From Colocasia esculenta (Eukaryota > Streptophyta > Magnoliopsida > Alismatales > Araceae), in NCBI GenBank assembly GCA_014218235.1, contig CM024755.1, positions 33,624,713 to 33,688,712 of the forward strand: a stretch of 64,000 nt of DNA, written 5' to 3'. Positions 55,117 through 64,000 of the stretch are shown here, one piece after another. Position numbers and translations under genes: made by a program. Numbering within the stretch: the first letter of the stretch is position 1; the number at the start of each line of letters is the position of its first letter. The notes under the pieces were generated by a model. The model searched no databases. It was not told the DNA's origin and saw nothing but the letters and a program-made list of their open reading frames with translations.

Positions 55117-55312
55117 AGCTTGGAGTGAGAAAATGGTGATATTATCTCCTTGAAATGGCTCAGAAATTAAAATGGGAGATAAAGCCTCATTAAAAATGGA
55201 TGGAGAGTCCTTAGGAATGCAAAAGGAGAGTCCCTACGGCCGGAATCCCGCCCCAAGGGGTGGAGATAATCCCTAGGATTAAGCTTGATTCATAGGAGGA
55301 TAATTAGGAGGT

Positions 55313-55495
55313 TGTTGCGGTGGCCAGAAGGTTCGGTCATTGTCGCGGCATATCGTAGGACCGCGACTAGACGCGACGGGGCGGGGAGACGCGCAGTATT
55401 GCCCACGTGCATGGATAATGCATGGACTGTCGCGGCTGCCAGAACCGTCGCGACTAGAGACTCGCGCTCGCTACGATGCGTCGCGACAATACATC
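55313..55495. repeat. GTCGCGAC-type array in LTR I
   Basis: Contains TGTCGCGGC, ACCGCGACT, GACGCGACGG, CTGTCGCGGC, CCGTCGCGACT and GCGTCGCGACAA within 180 bp, upstream of the TATA in U3. Confidence 0.8.
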
Positions 55496-55715
55496 CGATT
55501 ATTTGAGAATTATCAGCCAGCCACATGGTAAGATGAGAGTTATTATGCCCCAAGGACTCTCTCAAGGTGATAATGTGCGGGATTTCAAGACATTTTAATG
55601 GTTTAATGGGCTCAAAACAAGGCTAATGATGGGCTCAAGGTGAGTGACCAAATAGGGGCCCACTAAGATAACAAGAAATGTGGTTCAACCCATTAGCCAG
55701 AATCAGGTGTCTACA

Positions 55716-55735
55716 GATTGCCTCTCCTTGGCTTC
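55716..55735 (-). promoter_or_regulatory. Polypurine tract of element I
   Basis: Coding-strand AAGCCAAGGAGAGGCAATC directly before TGTAGACACC. It is similar to the purine tract plus LTR start common in Tat/Ogre elements. Confidence 0.6.
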
Positions 55736-57009
55736 CACTTTGCAAGGGAGCGAAGCGGAACTGGAGTAGAGGTGTCAGGCAGTGACGGCAGAGCGGAAGT
55801 GATGCGGAGTGGACTGAAAAGTGGGAGCCAAGGTAAAAAAGCCACTCGGTCTAACTAACAGGCAACTGGAATCTTCGTGAAAGCCCCGAGTCAGCTGCTC
55901 GAGTATGATGCCAAGAGAAGACAAGTCTGGACGAGAAGAGAAAAGAGGACGATCAACCCTCGATTGAGAGGTACCCTAGCCGATTGGCCTGCAGGTTTCG
56001 TTTTGAGGGACATGTGCGTGCCAGTAGGTACTCATGACTCTATCCTGGGAGCGGTTCGCGACCAAAACGGATGAAAGGAAAAAAGAAAATTTTGATAGAT
56101 AATTCAGACAGGGAAACTCTTTGTCATGCCGACGAGAACACTCACTCGGAGGCAATCCTTCCGATTCGGAGTGGAATTGGATTTCTTGTTTGGAAAATGG
56201 AGGATGATTGGGTACTCAACAAGGGCTCATCAAAAGTCAGGAATGAGTCAGGGTAGCTCAAAGTCCTACATGATGCATGCTGGGCTAAAATAAAAGAAAT
56301 CATCAAAATGAATGCAAAGAAAAGGAGAAAATAGAAAATATATCAAGGATAATATTGCTAAGCCAAATAAGAACAGGTCAAGAGACTACCCACAACCGCA
56401 GTGCAGGCCTGAATCCATCGTCCCTGAACTTAAACAACTCAACGGCCTATCCAATGATTAACAATGTGCCCCTAGATTATCACTGTTTTTGGTAAAGGGG
56501 AACTCAAATCCAAAACACATTGAAGAAACCATTGGTCCTTGAAATGATATAATAGATAGAATACCATATAGTAATGCGAGGAGTAGGGGAAGAAGAAATA
56601 CAATACTTGACTTACCTGTGACAATTCTTTTTTTTATTTTCTGGTTTTCTGATTTTTTTTTTTAAATTTTGGTATTTGACATTGACAAAAACAAAACATC
56701 AAAAATGAGGTAACAAGCACGCAATAAATTGAAGACAATCAAACACAACATAAACATAAAAATAACCCCTCGGGTAGAGAGGCGACTTCCTAGACGATCG
56801 CGACCAAGTCGCGTCGCACCGCGCTGCAGCGACAAGGTCACGTCAGATCGTGGTGTGTCGCAACTCGGACAGAGCTCGTAAAGACCAGGAAAACGAAGTT
56901 TATCCTTATCCTAGGACTCTTAGACTAACACTAGGACTCCTAAACCTCTTCTAATCTTATCCTAACACCTAGTTTCGGGATTAGAGTGGGTTTCTAACTC
57001 TTAAGACTC
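55736..57009. other. Non-coding interval upstream of antisense gene 1
   Basis: Two short ORFs (55877-56074, 56071-56256) show no family I know. There is a T-rich stretch at about 56626-56680 and a GTCGCGAC-type cluster at about 56790-56870, 140-220 bp before the TATA box at 57010. Confidence 0.55.
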
Positions 57010-57018
57010 TATAAATAG
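57010..57018 (+). promoter_or_regulatory. TATA box of antisense gene 1
   Basis: TATAAATAG lies 93 bp before the ATG at 57103, with a CT-rich leader (CTCCTCTCTCCTCTTTTC) between. This is a standard plant core promoter, separate from any LTR. Confidence 0.75.
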
Positions 57019-57102
57019 AGGGTTTGGGAGTGCTAATCCTACAGCTAATCTCCTCTCTCCTCTTTTCTTCCAGATTCAAGCTTTTCCCTCTCTTTTGCAG
57101 AC

Positions 57103-58562
57103 ATGAAGAGGAAGCTCTCTGCATTCCAGGAGGATATTCCTCCCTACTCCGGCCCAAAAGCTGCTAGGGACTCATATGCCGATCTGAAGCAACTCTCCAC
57201 CATCCCGGGGCACATCTACACGCGCCCGGAGCTCCAAGTAAGTGTTTTTTTTTTCTTCTCAAGTTCTAAACTTTCTGCACGATACTCTGTTTTCCTCTAT
57301 TTTGTTCTTTCTTTCCCCTCTTCTTCCCTCCGTTCCTCATGTTTCTTCTTCTGTTTCAGATCCTCCCCGGCCAAAGGCGGTTCTGAAAAGTGCCATGGCT
57401 AGTGCCTATGCTCGAGCTATTGCCGCCTATGTCCATTGGTCACTTGAAGGAGTGGGGGGCTGTCCACGTCTTTGTGCTGGCCAAGAATTACAACAAGATG
57501 GTGCATGTGTGGGAAAGTGTCACGGCAATGACGGAGCTGTGGCATCCGCAAACAAATACGTTCGTCTTCCCGAGTTTGAAGCGACGATTCTTCTAGAGGA
57601 ATTGGAGATCATGCTTGGCCTCCCACGCTATCAAAGGGGCGAAGAACCGACAATTTCCTACATAGTGGAGCAAATCAACTCTTGGAGCATCTTGGCGTAC
57701 ATTACCACAAGGAAAACCGACCTCTACTCTATGACGAGCGGTATGCACATCCACCTTCTTCCAATCGCACAGAGGATTAACTCCCAGTGCAAGCGGAAGA
57801 CCAAAAACTATGCTTCCATAGCCAAGGCAGCCACCATATGCATTTGCGGCTTCATACTCTTCCCAGAATCTGACGGCGCCATCTCTTTCGGCAACCTTAG
57901 CATTATTGACTCCATTTCTGAAGGTATGAAAATTGGGCAAGCTGTCTTGGGTTTCCTGTATGTCGGCCTAACTTCTGCAGTGCTCGGGGGTCCTTTCTAT
58001 GGATCGGTCATCGCCCTCGAGTTATGGATGGGAATGCACATCCAATTTCGATCGGCGGGGGACCTGACTACGGAGTGCAAAACGATGTTGAACCATCCAT
58101 TGGCGTACGTGGGAGGGAGACTTCATATGAGCACTCGAGCTTGGTGCAAAACAGCTCAAGTGAAAGGAATAAGCATGGCGCGAGTACCTCCACAATTTGA
58201 CCGTAGCCGAGTTTGACATGCGCCCCCGATTCATGCATGGCCGGATAATCCACCTCCCCCAACGCACTGGGCTCGCCTTGAGGCTGCTGGGCAATGAAGC
58301 ATTAGTTTTCTACAATTCGGACCGTTTCTATTTACAATGCGGTGCGGCTCGGACGGTGGTCCCGATCCTCTCACACTTCCCGCCCATCCAAGGGAGGAAA
58401 AGAGGTGATGCACAGGACGAGCGCGATATGCGTAGCGCCGTCGTCCACTGGGAGGGATGCGCGATGAGCGTAGTTCAAGCCGAGGTGGAGGAGGACGATG
58501 ACGTGATCAGAGAATATATCGAAGCTTTGAAGGAAATTCAGCCAGTGGCGAGAACCAATTGA
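57103..58562 (+). pseudogene. Antisense gene 1: PMD/DUF7745-like protein, one intron, decayed
   Basis: Exon 1 is 57103-57237 (MKRKLSAFQEDIPPYSG), followed by a T-rich intron 57238-57359 with GTAAGT and TTTCAG. Exon 2 continues in phase (HLKEWGAVHVFVL; ELWHPQTNTFVFP) after a TGA near 57384. It then needs a 1-base shift at about 57580 to read EFEATILLEELEIMLGLP, typical of the plant mobile domain and the related DUF7745 of Ogre ORF1. Further motifs are FILFPESDGAISF and CKTMLNHPLAYV. A second shift near 58185 leads to WREYLHNLTVAEFDMRP and HGRIIHLPQ, ending at TGA 58560-58562. About 445 codons in all. PMD proteins are nuclear and found in host and transposon genes; the role here is unknown. Confidence 0.65.
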
Positions 58563-58984
58563 TTTGATTTGATTTGTAGGCCAGATGGTAGCTAGGAAAG
58601 GACTTGTAACATCTTACTTGATTGCATAGAAAGAATTAGAGCATGTAATGACTTGGGTTTGAATGAATAGAACTGAATTTTTTCTGTAAACGCATTGGGT
58701 TTTGTTGAAGTCGCGGCGATCGTGGGTGTCGCCTTTATGTCGCGCCCAAGCGAGGCGTCGCGACTATGTCGCGGCGACCCTGGGTGTCGCGACATGAACG
58801 CGACCGCCCGCTACACCGCGTCAAGAACCGACTCACTCAAAACCCAAATGGCTCTTTCTTTCTTCCCTTCCGGCTTTCAAACATTCAAATCTCCTCATCT
58901 CCGAACCTTCCCCCATCCCACGATCTTGCATTATTCTAGCCTGTTTGTTAGCCCACAAATTCACCCAAACTAACCCCCATTGCG
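58563..58984. other. Intergenic interval with GTCGCGAC array before antisense gene 2
   Basis: After a likely 3' end of gene 1, a dense cluster (GTCGCGGCG, GTCGCGCCC, GCGTCGCGACTATG, TGTCGCGACATG) lies at about 58709-58822, followed by CT-rich sequence up to the presumed ATG at 58985. No TATA box is obvious. Confidence 0.65.
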
Positions 58985-61900
58985 ATGGAAGGAGGAAAGG
59001 AAATTGGCGAGGGTTCATTGCGGAGGAAGCGGCAAGCGGGGCGTCGGAGCTCTCGGCGACGGGCTGAGGGACTCCGGTCGAGGAGGAGGTGCCCGAGGTC
59101 GAGATGGAGGAGGAGGAGGAGGAGACGGCTCCGGTTGTGAACGTGGAGGAGGAGCGGAAGAAACGGGCCAAGGCGATGAAATCGGTAAGTATCTCGACCC
59201 CAAAACCTTGTATGGATGCATGAATGTGTAGGACGGAGCCCCCAGAGGGCGCAATGTAGGGCGAAAAGCCCAAGAAAGGAGGATCAAACAAGGAGGGCTC
59301 CGGCCGGTTTGATCCTGATATCGCGTCAGCCCGATCCGCCGCGACAGGATGTCACGTCAGAGCGGGGCGTCGCGACCAGGTCGCGACGTCTACGGTGGAC
59401 GCGATAAGGTCGCGGCGCTCCGTGTTGCCGCGACTAGGTCGCGACGGCTAACGCTGTCGCAACACAAACCGAACACAGAAACCTGACGTTAATTTAACCT
59501 GAATGGATTTGCAGGGTGAGATGAGGGCCCGAGTGTCTTGGACGCTAGTACTGGTTGTCTTCCAGGCCTTCCCCCCTTTTCAGAGAGAGAGGGTAGAGGT
59601 GATGGATTGGAGAGATCCTTAGATGGAGAGGATGAGGGTGGATCGGCCCTCACCTAGGCTCTACGGAGCAGATGGGATACGGAGGCGGCTGCCTTTGTAT
59701 TCCCATGGGGCACATGATCCAGTCTGGAGGATGTGAGCCGGATCACATGGCTTAGAATTTACGGGCGACCGGTGAGTGGCTATACCTATCCCTATCCCTG
59801 TTACCATGAGTTAGCTGAGCGACTCCTAGACCTCCCGGTAGAGCGTAGGTCCTCCCTGGTGCCGAGGGTAGCATTACAGGAGAGTCTAGGATTGTATGAT
59901 GCATGGAAGAACGCCGGAGAGAGTGAGGATGAGTACTTAGAGAGGCTAGCCAGGGTCAGCCGGAGAGAGCTGCCGAGTGAGCCCGGGCCGCAGGCGGACT
60001 TAGACTTGCGCCGCTTTCTTGTTCTCTTCCTTGGTAGACTTTTGTTTGCCACGAGAGGTGACGCAGTCCACTGCCGCTTCCTGCCCTTGCTGGAGGACTT
60101 AGGTGAGGTAGGGGGGTATGCTTGGGGGGCAGCCTTTCTAGCGCACCAGTACGACGGCTTGAGTGCTTCGGAGTGGCAGACTTCTACCAGCGGATTCTAC
60201 CCTTTCTTCAGGTACCACTTGCTTCTCTATCCCTCCTGGAATTAAATTGCACTTCCTTAAACTGCTATCTGACTTGTTTTTCATCTTGTAGGTCTGGGCC
60301 TATCTACACTTCCCAGCCCTGGGGAGAGGGGATCTTGCACGGTCGGGCCTCGTGCCCATTGCACGCCGCTGGGAGTCTCGCCGAGACACCCGCCATCTCG
60401 TTGATCAGTTGGAGCGTTTGCAAGAGGCCATCGACAGCTACCCCTACCTGGATGTAAGTGCCCTCAACCTTCCCTTCCGAAATATAGCTTGATTTTACTT
60501 GTTGACTAACTTTATTTTTGCAGGTGATTTGGCAGCCATACTTGGGGGAGGGTTCTGAGGGACAGCCCTGGTTGGTGCAGGCCCGCCCCTACTTTGGTAG
60601 GTCGGTGTGGTTGCATGCACTCAACCTCGTGCTACCTCTTAACCTCTACCTGACCCAGTGCTCATTGGGACTCAGACATAGTGTAGTGGAGTTCCCTGTC
60701 CGGGACCGGTTCACCAGACCAGGCCGGAGTTTCCGGGGGCTCCATGACACTACTAACTGGCGTGAGCGGGCGCGAGAGCAGATTGAGAACTGGGAGCGCA
60801 AGGGCAAGGCGGCCAAGTCAGACGCGACCACCGATGATGCCTACCTCCAGGCGTACGCCTTGAAGTATGGCGGAAAGGTATACAAGAGCGCCCGACACCA
60901 GGTAAAACTCCTAAACTTTGACTCAGTGATTTTGGATTTATGGAATTGAGCTGATGATTTGACAATGCATTGCAGGTGGATGTAGCTGGTGAGATCGTAT
61001 CGCTCCGAGCACTATTGCACTCGGCGATGCAGGATCGGGAGGCAGCACAGAGATAGGCAGCGGAGCTGGTAAGTACCTCGCCCAACTCCAGCCTTTAATC
61101 GAATTTAAGCAGATTTTGGAAACTGACATGCTTTTATGTGCAGCAGAGTGAGCTGGAGAAAGTGAAGGAGCACTGGAGCAGGCGGTGCTTCTTCTTCTCG
61201 AGGTGCAGGGGGCTCTCCATCACTTCTGGAGGCCCAGCTGACGGGAGCGGTGCTGAGGGCTGAGGAGGCTCAGCGACACCTGGAGGAGCGAGTAAGTATA
61301 TTTGAAGATTTGAGTTGATCATTTTTAATTGATACTGATTGATTGCTTGTTGTGCAGGAGAGAGACTTGCGGCTCACTACGGAGCACGCCATGGATCTGC
61401 AGGCTCAGAGGGACCAATACCAGGGTAAGAGAGATCATCTTCAGAGGGAGATTCAGTCCACTCGGAGCGAGAGAGACCAGTTGCGCATCCGGGCAGAGCC
61501 AGCTGAGGCACGATCTGCAGCGGCGACAGGCGAGCGTGACCAGCTGCGCATCCGAGCGGATGCTGCTGAGGCGCGGGTGGCGGAGATGACGAGGGAGCTG
61601 GTGACATTGCGGGTGCATGGGCCGTCAGCTGACCGAGAGGAGGTGGTGGAGCAACTGCGTGTCGCGCTACGGCACAGGAGGCGCGGAGGTGGCGAGGAGT
61701 CTCCAGTAGATTGTGATGGACATAGGCGTTCACGGAGCAGGAGCAGGAGTGTAGCGAGCGATAGTAGTAGGGCGACGGGGGGTACGGTGGGGCAGTACTT
61801 AGAGTACTTAGCGAGTCTCCATCGTCGCGAAGGAACGAGGAGGAGGGGAGGCGCCGTCAGGATGAGGCGGGCACTCACCAGGGCGAGGGAGGTGGTGGTG

Positions 61901-61990
61901 AGATGTTGCCACCACCTGACAGACAGGAGGGATCTGGGGAGAGTGGTGGTGGACAGTGAGGAGATATGTGAGCCACCCCCCTTATCTTAA
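58985..61990 (+). pseudogene. Antisense gene 2: plant mobile domain + coiled coil + Arg/Ser-rich tail, seven exons, decayed
   Basis: Proposed exons: 58985-59184 (acidic EEEVPEVEMEEEEEE, basic KKRAKAMKS, frameshifted), 59515-60211, 60292-60453, 60524-60901, 60976-61068, 61144-61291, 61358-61990. Introns are 66-330 bp, GT-AG, mostly GTAAGT. PMD motifs: RSRWDTEAAAFVFPWG, SLEDVSRITWLRIYGRPVSG, LLFATRGDAVHCRFLPLLED, YAWGAAFLA, VWAYLHFPALGRGDL, WQPYLGEGSEGQPWL, WRERAREQIENWE. Exons 5-7 form a coiled coil (RSERDQLRIRAEPAEARSAA) ending with RRSRSRSRSVASDSS and a stop at 61988-61990. TAGs near 59653 and 61055, a TGA near 59711 and shifts near 59060, 60150 and 61180-61215 show decay. It lies tail to tail with the integrase of element I. 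Confidence 0.7.
59320..59465. repeat. GTCGCGAC array inside intron 1 of gene 2
   Basis: GCCGCGACAGG, GCGTCGCGACCAG, GGTCGCGACGTC, GGTCGCGGCG, GCCGCGACTAG and GGTCGCGACGGC are packed within about 145 bp of the first intron. The neighbouring exons have no such density. Confidence 0.82.
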
Positions 61991-63226
61991 GTACATGTCG
62001 TTCAAATTAGTGCAGCTTTACTTTCATGTCAATATTTATGATAAATGAATGGTTTGTGATTGACACGAGTGCGAGATGAGTTTCAAACACGGGAGAGATA
62101 GAGAAAACTGAGCAGCACGCTATGTGTCCCTTAGAATTACCTGTCCCTGCACACTTAGCAAAACAAATCAGATCTGCCCTTTGGCTCAGCCCCTTGCGTT
62201 TAGATAAACATGAATGTGACTTTATAATTGTCAAGGGGTTGAGCCTTATTAAATAGGGGGAAGAAATAAACAATGCATGCTAAAAGAAAGCGGTATGTAC
62301 ACACATTGTTTTTGGATTTTAGAGTTTTTTTTTTTTTTTTTGAGATTTCTAAATGTTTTTGGATTTTTTTTTAGATTTCTATTTTTTTTGAATTTTTGAA
62401 ATTTCTGATTTTTTGATTTTTTTGAGATTTCTAATTTTTGGATTTTTGAGATTTCTAATTTTTTTGGATTTTTGAGATTTCTGATAACAACACTCCTTGC
62501 CCTTTTTGAGTAATTAGCCATGGATCTCATCCCCATCTCTCGTTTGGTGAATAACATCTATGTGCGGTGTGCATTCATCATTAGCTTACTAAAGCTTCTT
62601 GCCCCTTGAATATTGATGTTCTAACACAGACCTGGTGTGGGAGTCCTTTGGTCTTCTAGGGGGAATAGGAAGATTAATAATGAGACAAGACTTGGTTTCG
62701 GGGTCGAGTTTACTGGCTTGTAAGATTTGCAATGGGTATGTCACATGTGGAATTCGTCTATTGCCCAGGGACTTTTAAGGTCATTGCTCTTTTTTCAAAT
62801 TGGGGGCATGCGTACGACCGGGCTCAAGGACGTCTCGTGGGGAAACTGTACTGCCACTCTTTGCCATGCCCCTATTTCCTTATCACTTTCCTTTTCTTCG
62901 GCTATTTCATCATTTGTTTTTTTTCTTTCCTCTTTTCCTTTTGAGCTGACCGTCCCTATTTGAGACTTCATTCACATGATCTATACTGTTTGCTGATCTA
63001 CAAGCTAGCTCTCCCTTGCCCCTGGACCTTATCCGAGTGAGAAGAGAATTGACTTATGACTCCCTACACCAAGGCTAGGCAAGAATGACATAAACAAGGG
63101 GAAATGACCTTTGGTCGCCGTGTTGTGTGTGTGGCCGAACATAAAGGTTATTTACCAAAATGAGAAGAAAATGAGACACATGGCCAAAATATTGTTTTGC
63201 AGAGCGGTGTTGTTATCAAAAATTTG
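61991..63226. other. Convergent interval between gene 2 and integrase
   Basis: No gene is supported. It contains a T-rich imperfect repeat of the GGATTTTTGAGATTTCTAAT type at about 62324-62485. The short ORFs at 62727-62963 have no recognisable family. This would be the 3' end of both facing transcription units. Confidence 0.6.
62324..62485. repeat. T-rich imperfect tandem repeat
   Basis: About seven units of TTTTTGAGATTTCTAA-like sequence, interspersed with T runs of 6-17. Confidence 0.8.
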
Positions 63227-64000
63227 TTAGGGATAGAATCTTTTAAGATACAGCCCATTCCATGTGTGAGAGAGCTCCTCACCGTCGGCGTTGACTAGCC
63301 TATACGCGTTCCCGGGGTACACTTCTCTGACGACGTACGGCCCTTCCCAGTTTGCTGACAATTTGGAACTTGGACCTCCAGGTTTTATGAAAATTCGCTT
63401 CAAGACCATGTCTCCTTGTTGAAATTTTCGCTCAATCACTTTCTTTTGAAAATATCTTGAAAGTCTATTTTGATATGAAAGCACATGATCGGCTGCAGTC
63501 AGGCGCCGTTCGTCTAAGAGTTCTAGTTGTGTAAGCAACGCCTCCCGATGTTCATCGGGATTAAGTTCCTTGTCTAACTGAATTCTCAGCGAAGGGTTGA
63601 GGATTTCATGTGAACATACCGCTTCCATCCCATATGTAAGTGAGAAAAGAGTTTGCCCGGTGGGCGTGCGGACGGAGGTGTGGTAGGCCCACAAAGCCTC
63701 AACTAATTTCTCTGGCCAATCAGCAAATTTATTAGACTCGCAAGTTTTCTTTAGAATTTTCAAAAGTGTTTTGTTTGTAGCTTCGGCCTGGTCGTTGCCC
63801 TGCGGATAGTAAGGAGACGAATGACGAATGATGCAACGAAATATTAAACTTCTTACAGAGGTCTTGAAGATCTTGTGATATGAATTGAGGCCCATTGTCG
63901 GTGATGAGGCTGCTTGGCACTCCGAACCGTGCGATGATATTCCTCATGATGAATCTGCACACAGTTGAACCTTTGATCTCTGCAAATGCTTCAGCTTCGG
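63227..64000 (-). pseudogene. pol: Integrase C-terminal part of element I (partial, frameshifted)
   Basis: On the minus strand from the window edge: FIMRNIIARFGVPSSLITDN with the catalytic Asp in TDNGPQF, a 1-base shift near 63830, then YYPQGNDQAEATNKTLLKIL with the catalytic Glu, WAYHTSVRTPTGQTLFSLTY, the GDMVLKRI and WEGPYVVREVYPGNAYRL module, and the end LYLKRFYP at the stop 63227-63229. The sequence type is Tat/Ogre rather than chromovirus, and no chromodomain is present. It continues past the right edge. Confidence 0.9.

Larger units (their letters stand above)
54290..55715 (-). repeat. 3' LTR of element I
   Basis: Coding-strand start TGTAGACACC at 55715. A GTCGCGAC array lies in U3 (55495-55313), a TATA CTATAAAAAC at 55116-55107, then GC-rich leader. 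A second array lies at 54470-54560. The left end is uncertain because the partner LTR is outside the window. The ORF at 54642-54977 is not conserved with anything I recognise. Confidence 0.6.
54290..64000 (-). mobile_element. Tat/Ogre-lineage Ty3/gypsy element I (3' portion) with two antisense genes
   Basis: Minus strand. The coding-strand 3' LTR starts TGTAGACACC at 55715 and runs left to somewhere between about 54290 and 54470. Before it lies a purine tract (55716-55735), then 7.5 kb holding two plus-strand (antisense) PMD-type genes, and then the integrase ending at 63227. The rest of pol lies beyond the right edge. TGTAGACACC after an AGGAGAGG-like tract is typical of the Tat/Ogre group, and antisense extra ORFs downstream of pol are known there. 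The assignment of the whole interval to one element is inference. Confidence 0.6.

Noticed and set aside
57103..58562. Reading gene 1 as the sense ORF1 of element H
   Set aside because: A minus-oriented LTR start with a purine tract (55715-55735) and a minus-strand TATA (55107-55116) lie between H's primer site and this gene. I therefore place it in element I, antisense. The alternative remains possible if the 55715 boundary is wrong.

Overview
This is plant nuclear DNA, almost certainly from a flowering plant. It consists almost entirely of LTR retrotransposons inserted into one another. The evidence for a plant is: Ty3/gypsy chromoviruses with 2.3-2.6 kb LTRs, Sirevirus-type Ty1/copia elements with a third ORF, Tat/Ogre-lineage Ty3/gypsy sequence, plant mobile domain (PMD)-type genes with short T-rich GT-AG introns, and primer sites for initiator tRNA-Met. 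I see no ordinary host gene, no tRNA or rRNA gene, and nothing prokaryotic. The species cannot be named from this sequence.

Layout. 1-1140 is AT-rich non-coding DNA with an array of short inverted repeats. 1141-14930 is a truncated chromovirus (B). A related full-length copy (A, 1254-11286, target duplication GTTTG) sits in B's protease region. Chromovirus-like element D begins at 14931 inside B's 3' LTR. Chromovirus C (18716-52756, duplication TGTTC) is inserted in D's gag. C itself carries three later insertions: Sirevirus E (22399-32920, minus, duplication TGTGG), a solo LTR G (34714-37693, duplication GTGCT), and Sirevirus F (38931-49724, minus, duplication GTATG). Each insertion breaks C inside a recognisable domain (zinc knuckle, RNase H, integrase), and the reading resumes on the other side. 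From about 52835 a Tat/Ogre-like LTR (H) with a tRNA-Arg-type primer site replaces D. From about 54.3 kb to the right edge lies a minus-strand Tat/Ogre-lineage element (I): its 3' LTR (to 55715), its polypurine tract, two spliced PMD-type genes running antisense to it, and the end of its integrase at 63227.

State of the genes. Nearly every ORF is broken. In A, B and C most stops are TAG where a related copy still reads CAG, the signature of cytosine deamination in a methylated genome. In F the breaks are mainly single-base indels and the two LTRs are almost identical, which points to a young insertion or to sequencing error. The longest intact piece is C's protease-RT segment (33413-34713).

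Most interesting signal. The non-coding parts of these unrelated elements are filled with short palindromes. CTGTCGACAG occurs in pairs or runs spaced 21-22 bp start to start. In the Sireviruses the array begins about 85-87 bp upstream of the TATA box, and the motif recurs in their pol-ORF3 gap. It also occurs, with the same 21-bp phase, in the LTR of the Ty3/gypsy element D. A second palindrome, GTCGCGAC, fills the LTRs of A, B, C, G and I, and also the promoters and first intron of the two antisense PMD-type genes. A third family (CGACTT...AAGTCG) occupies 364-742.
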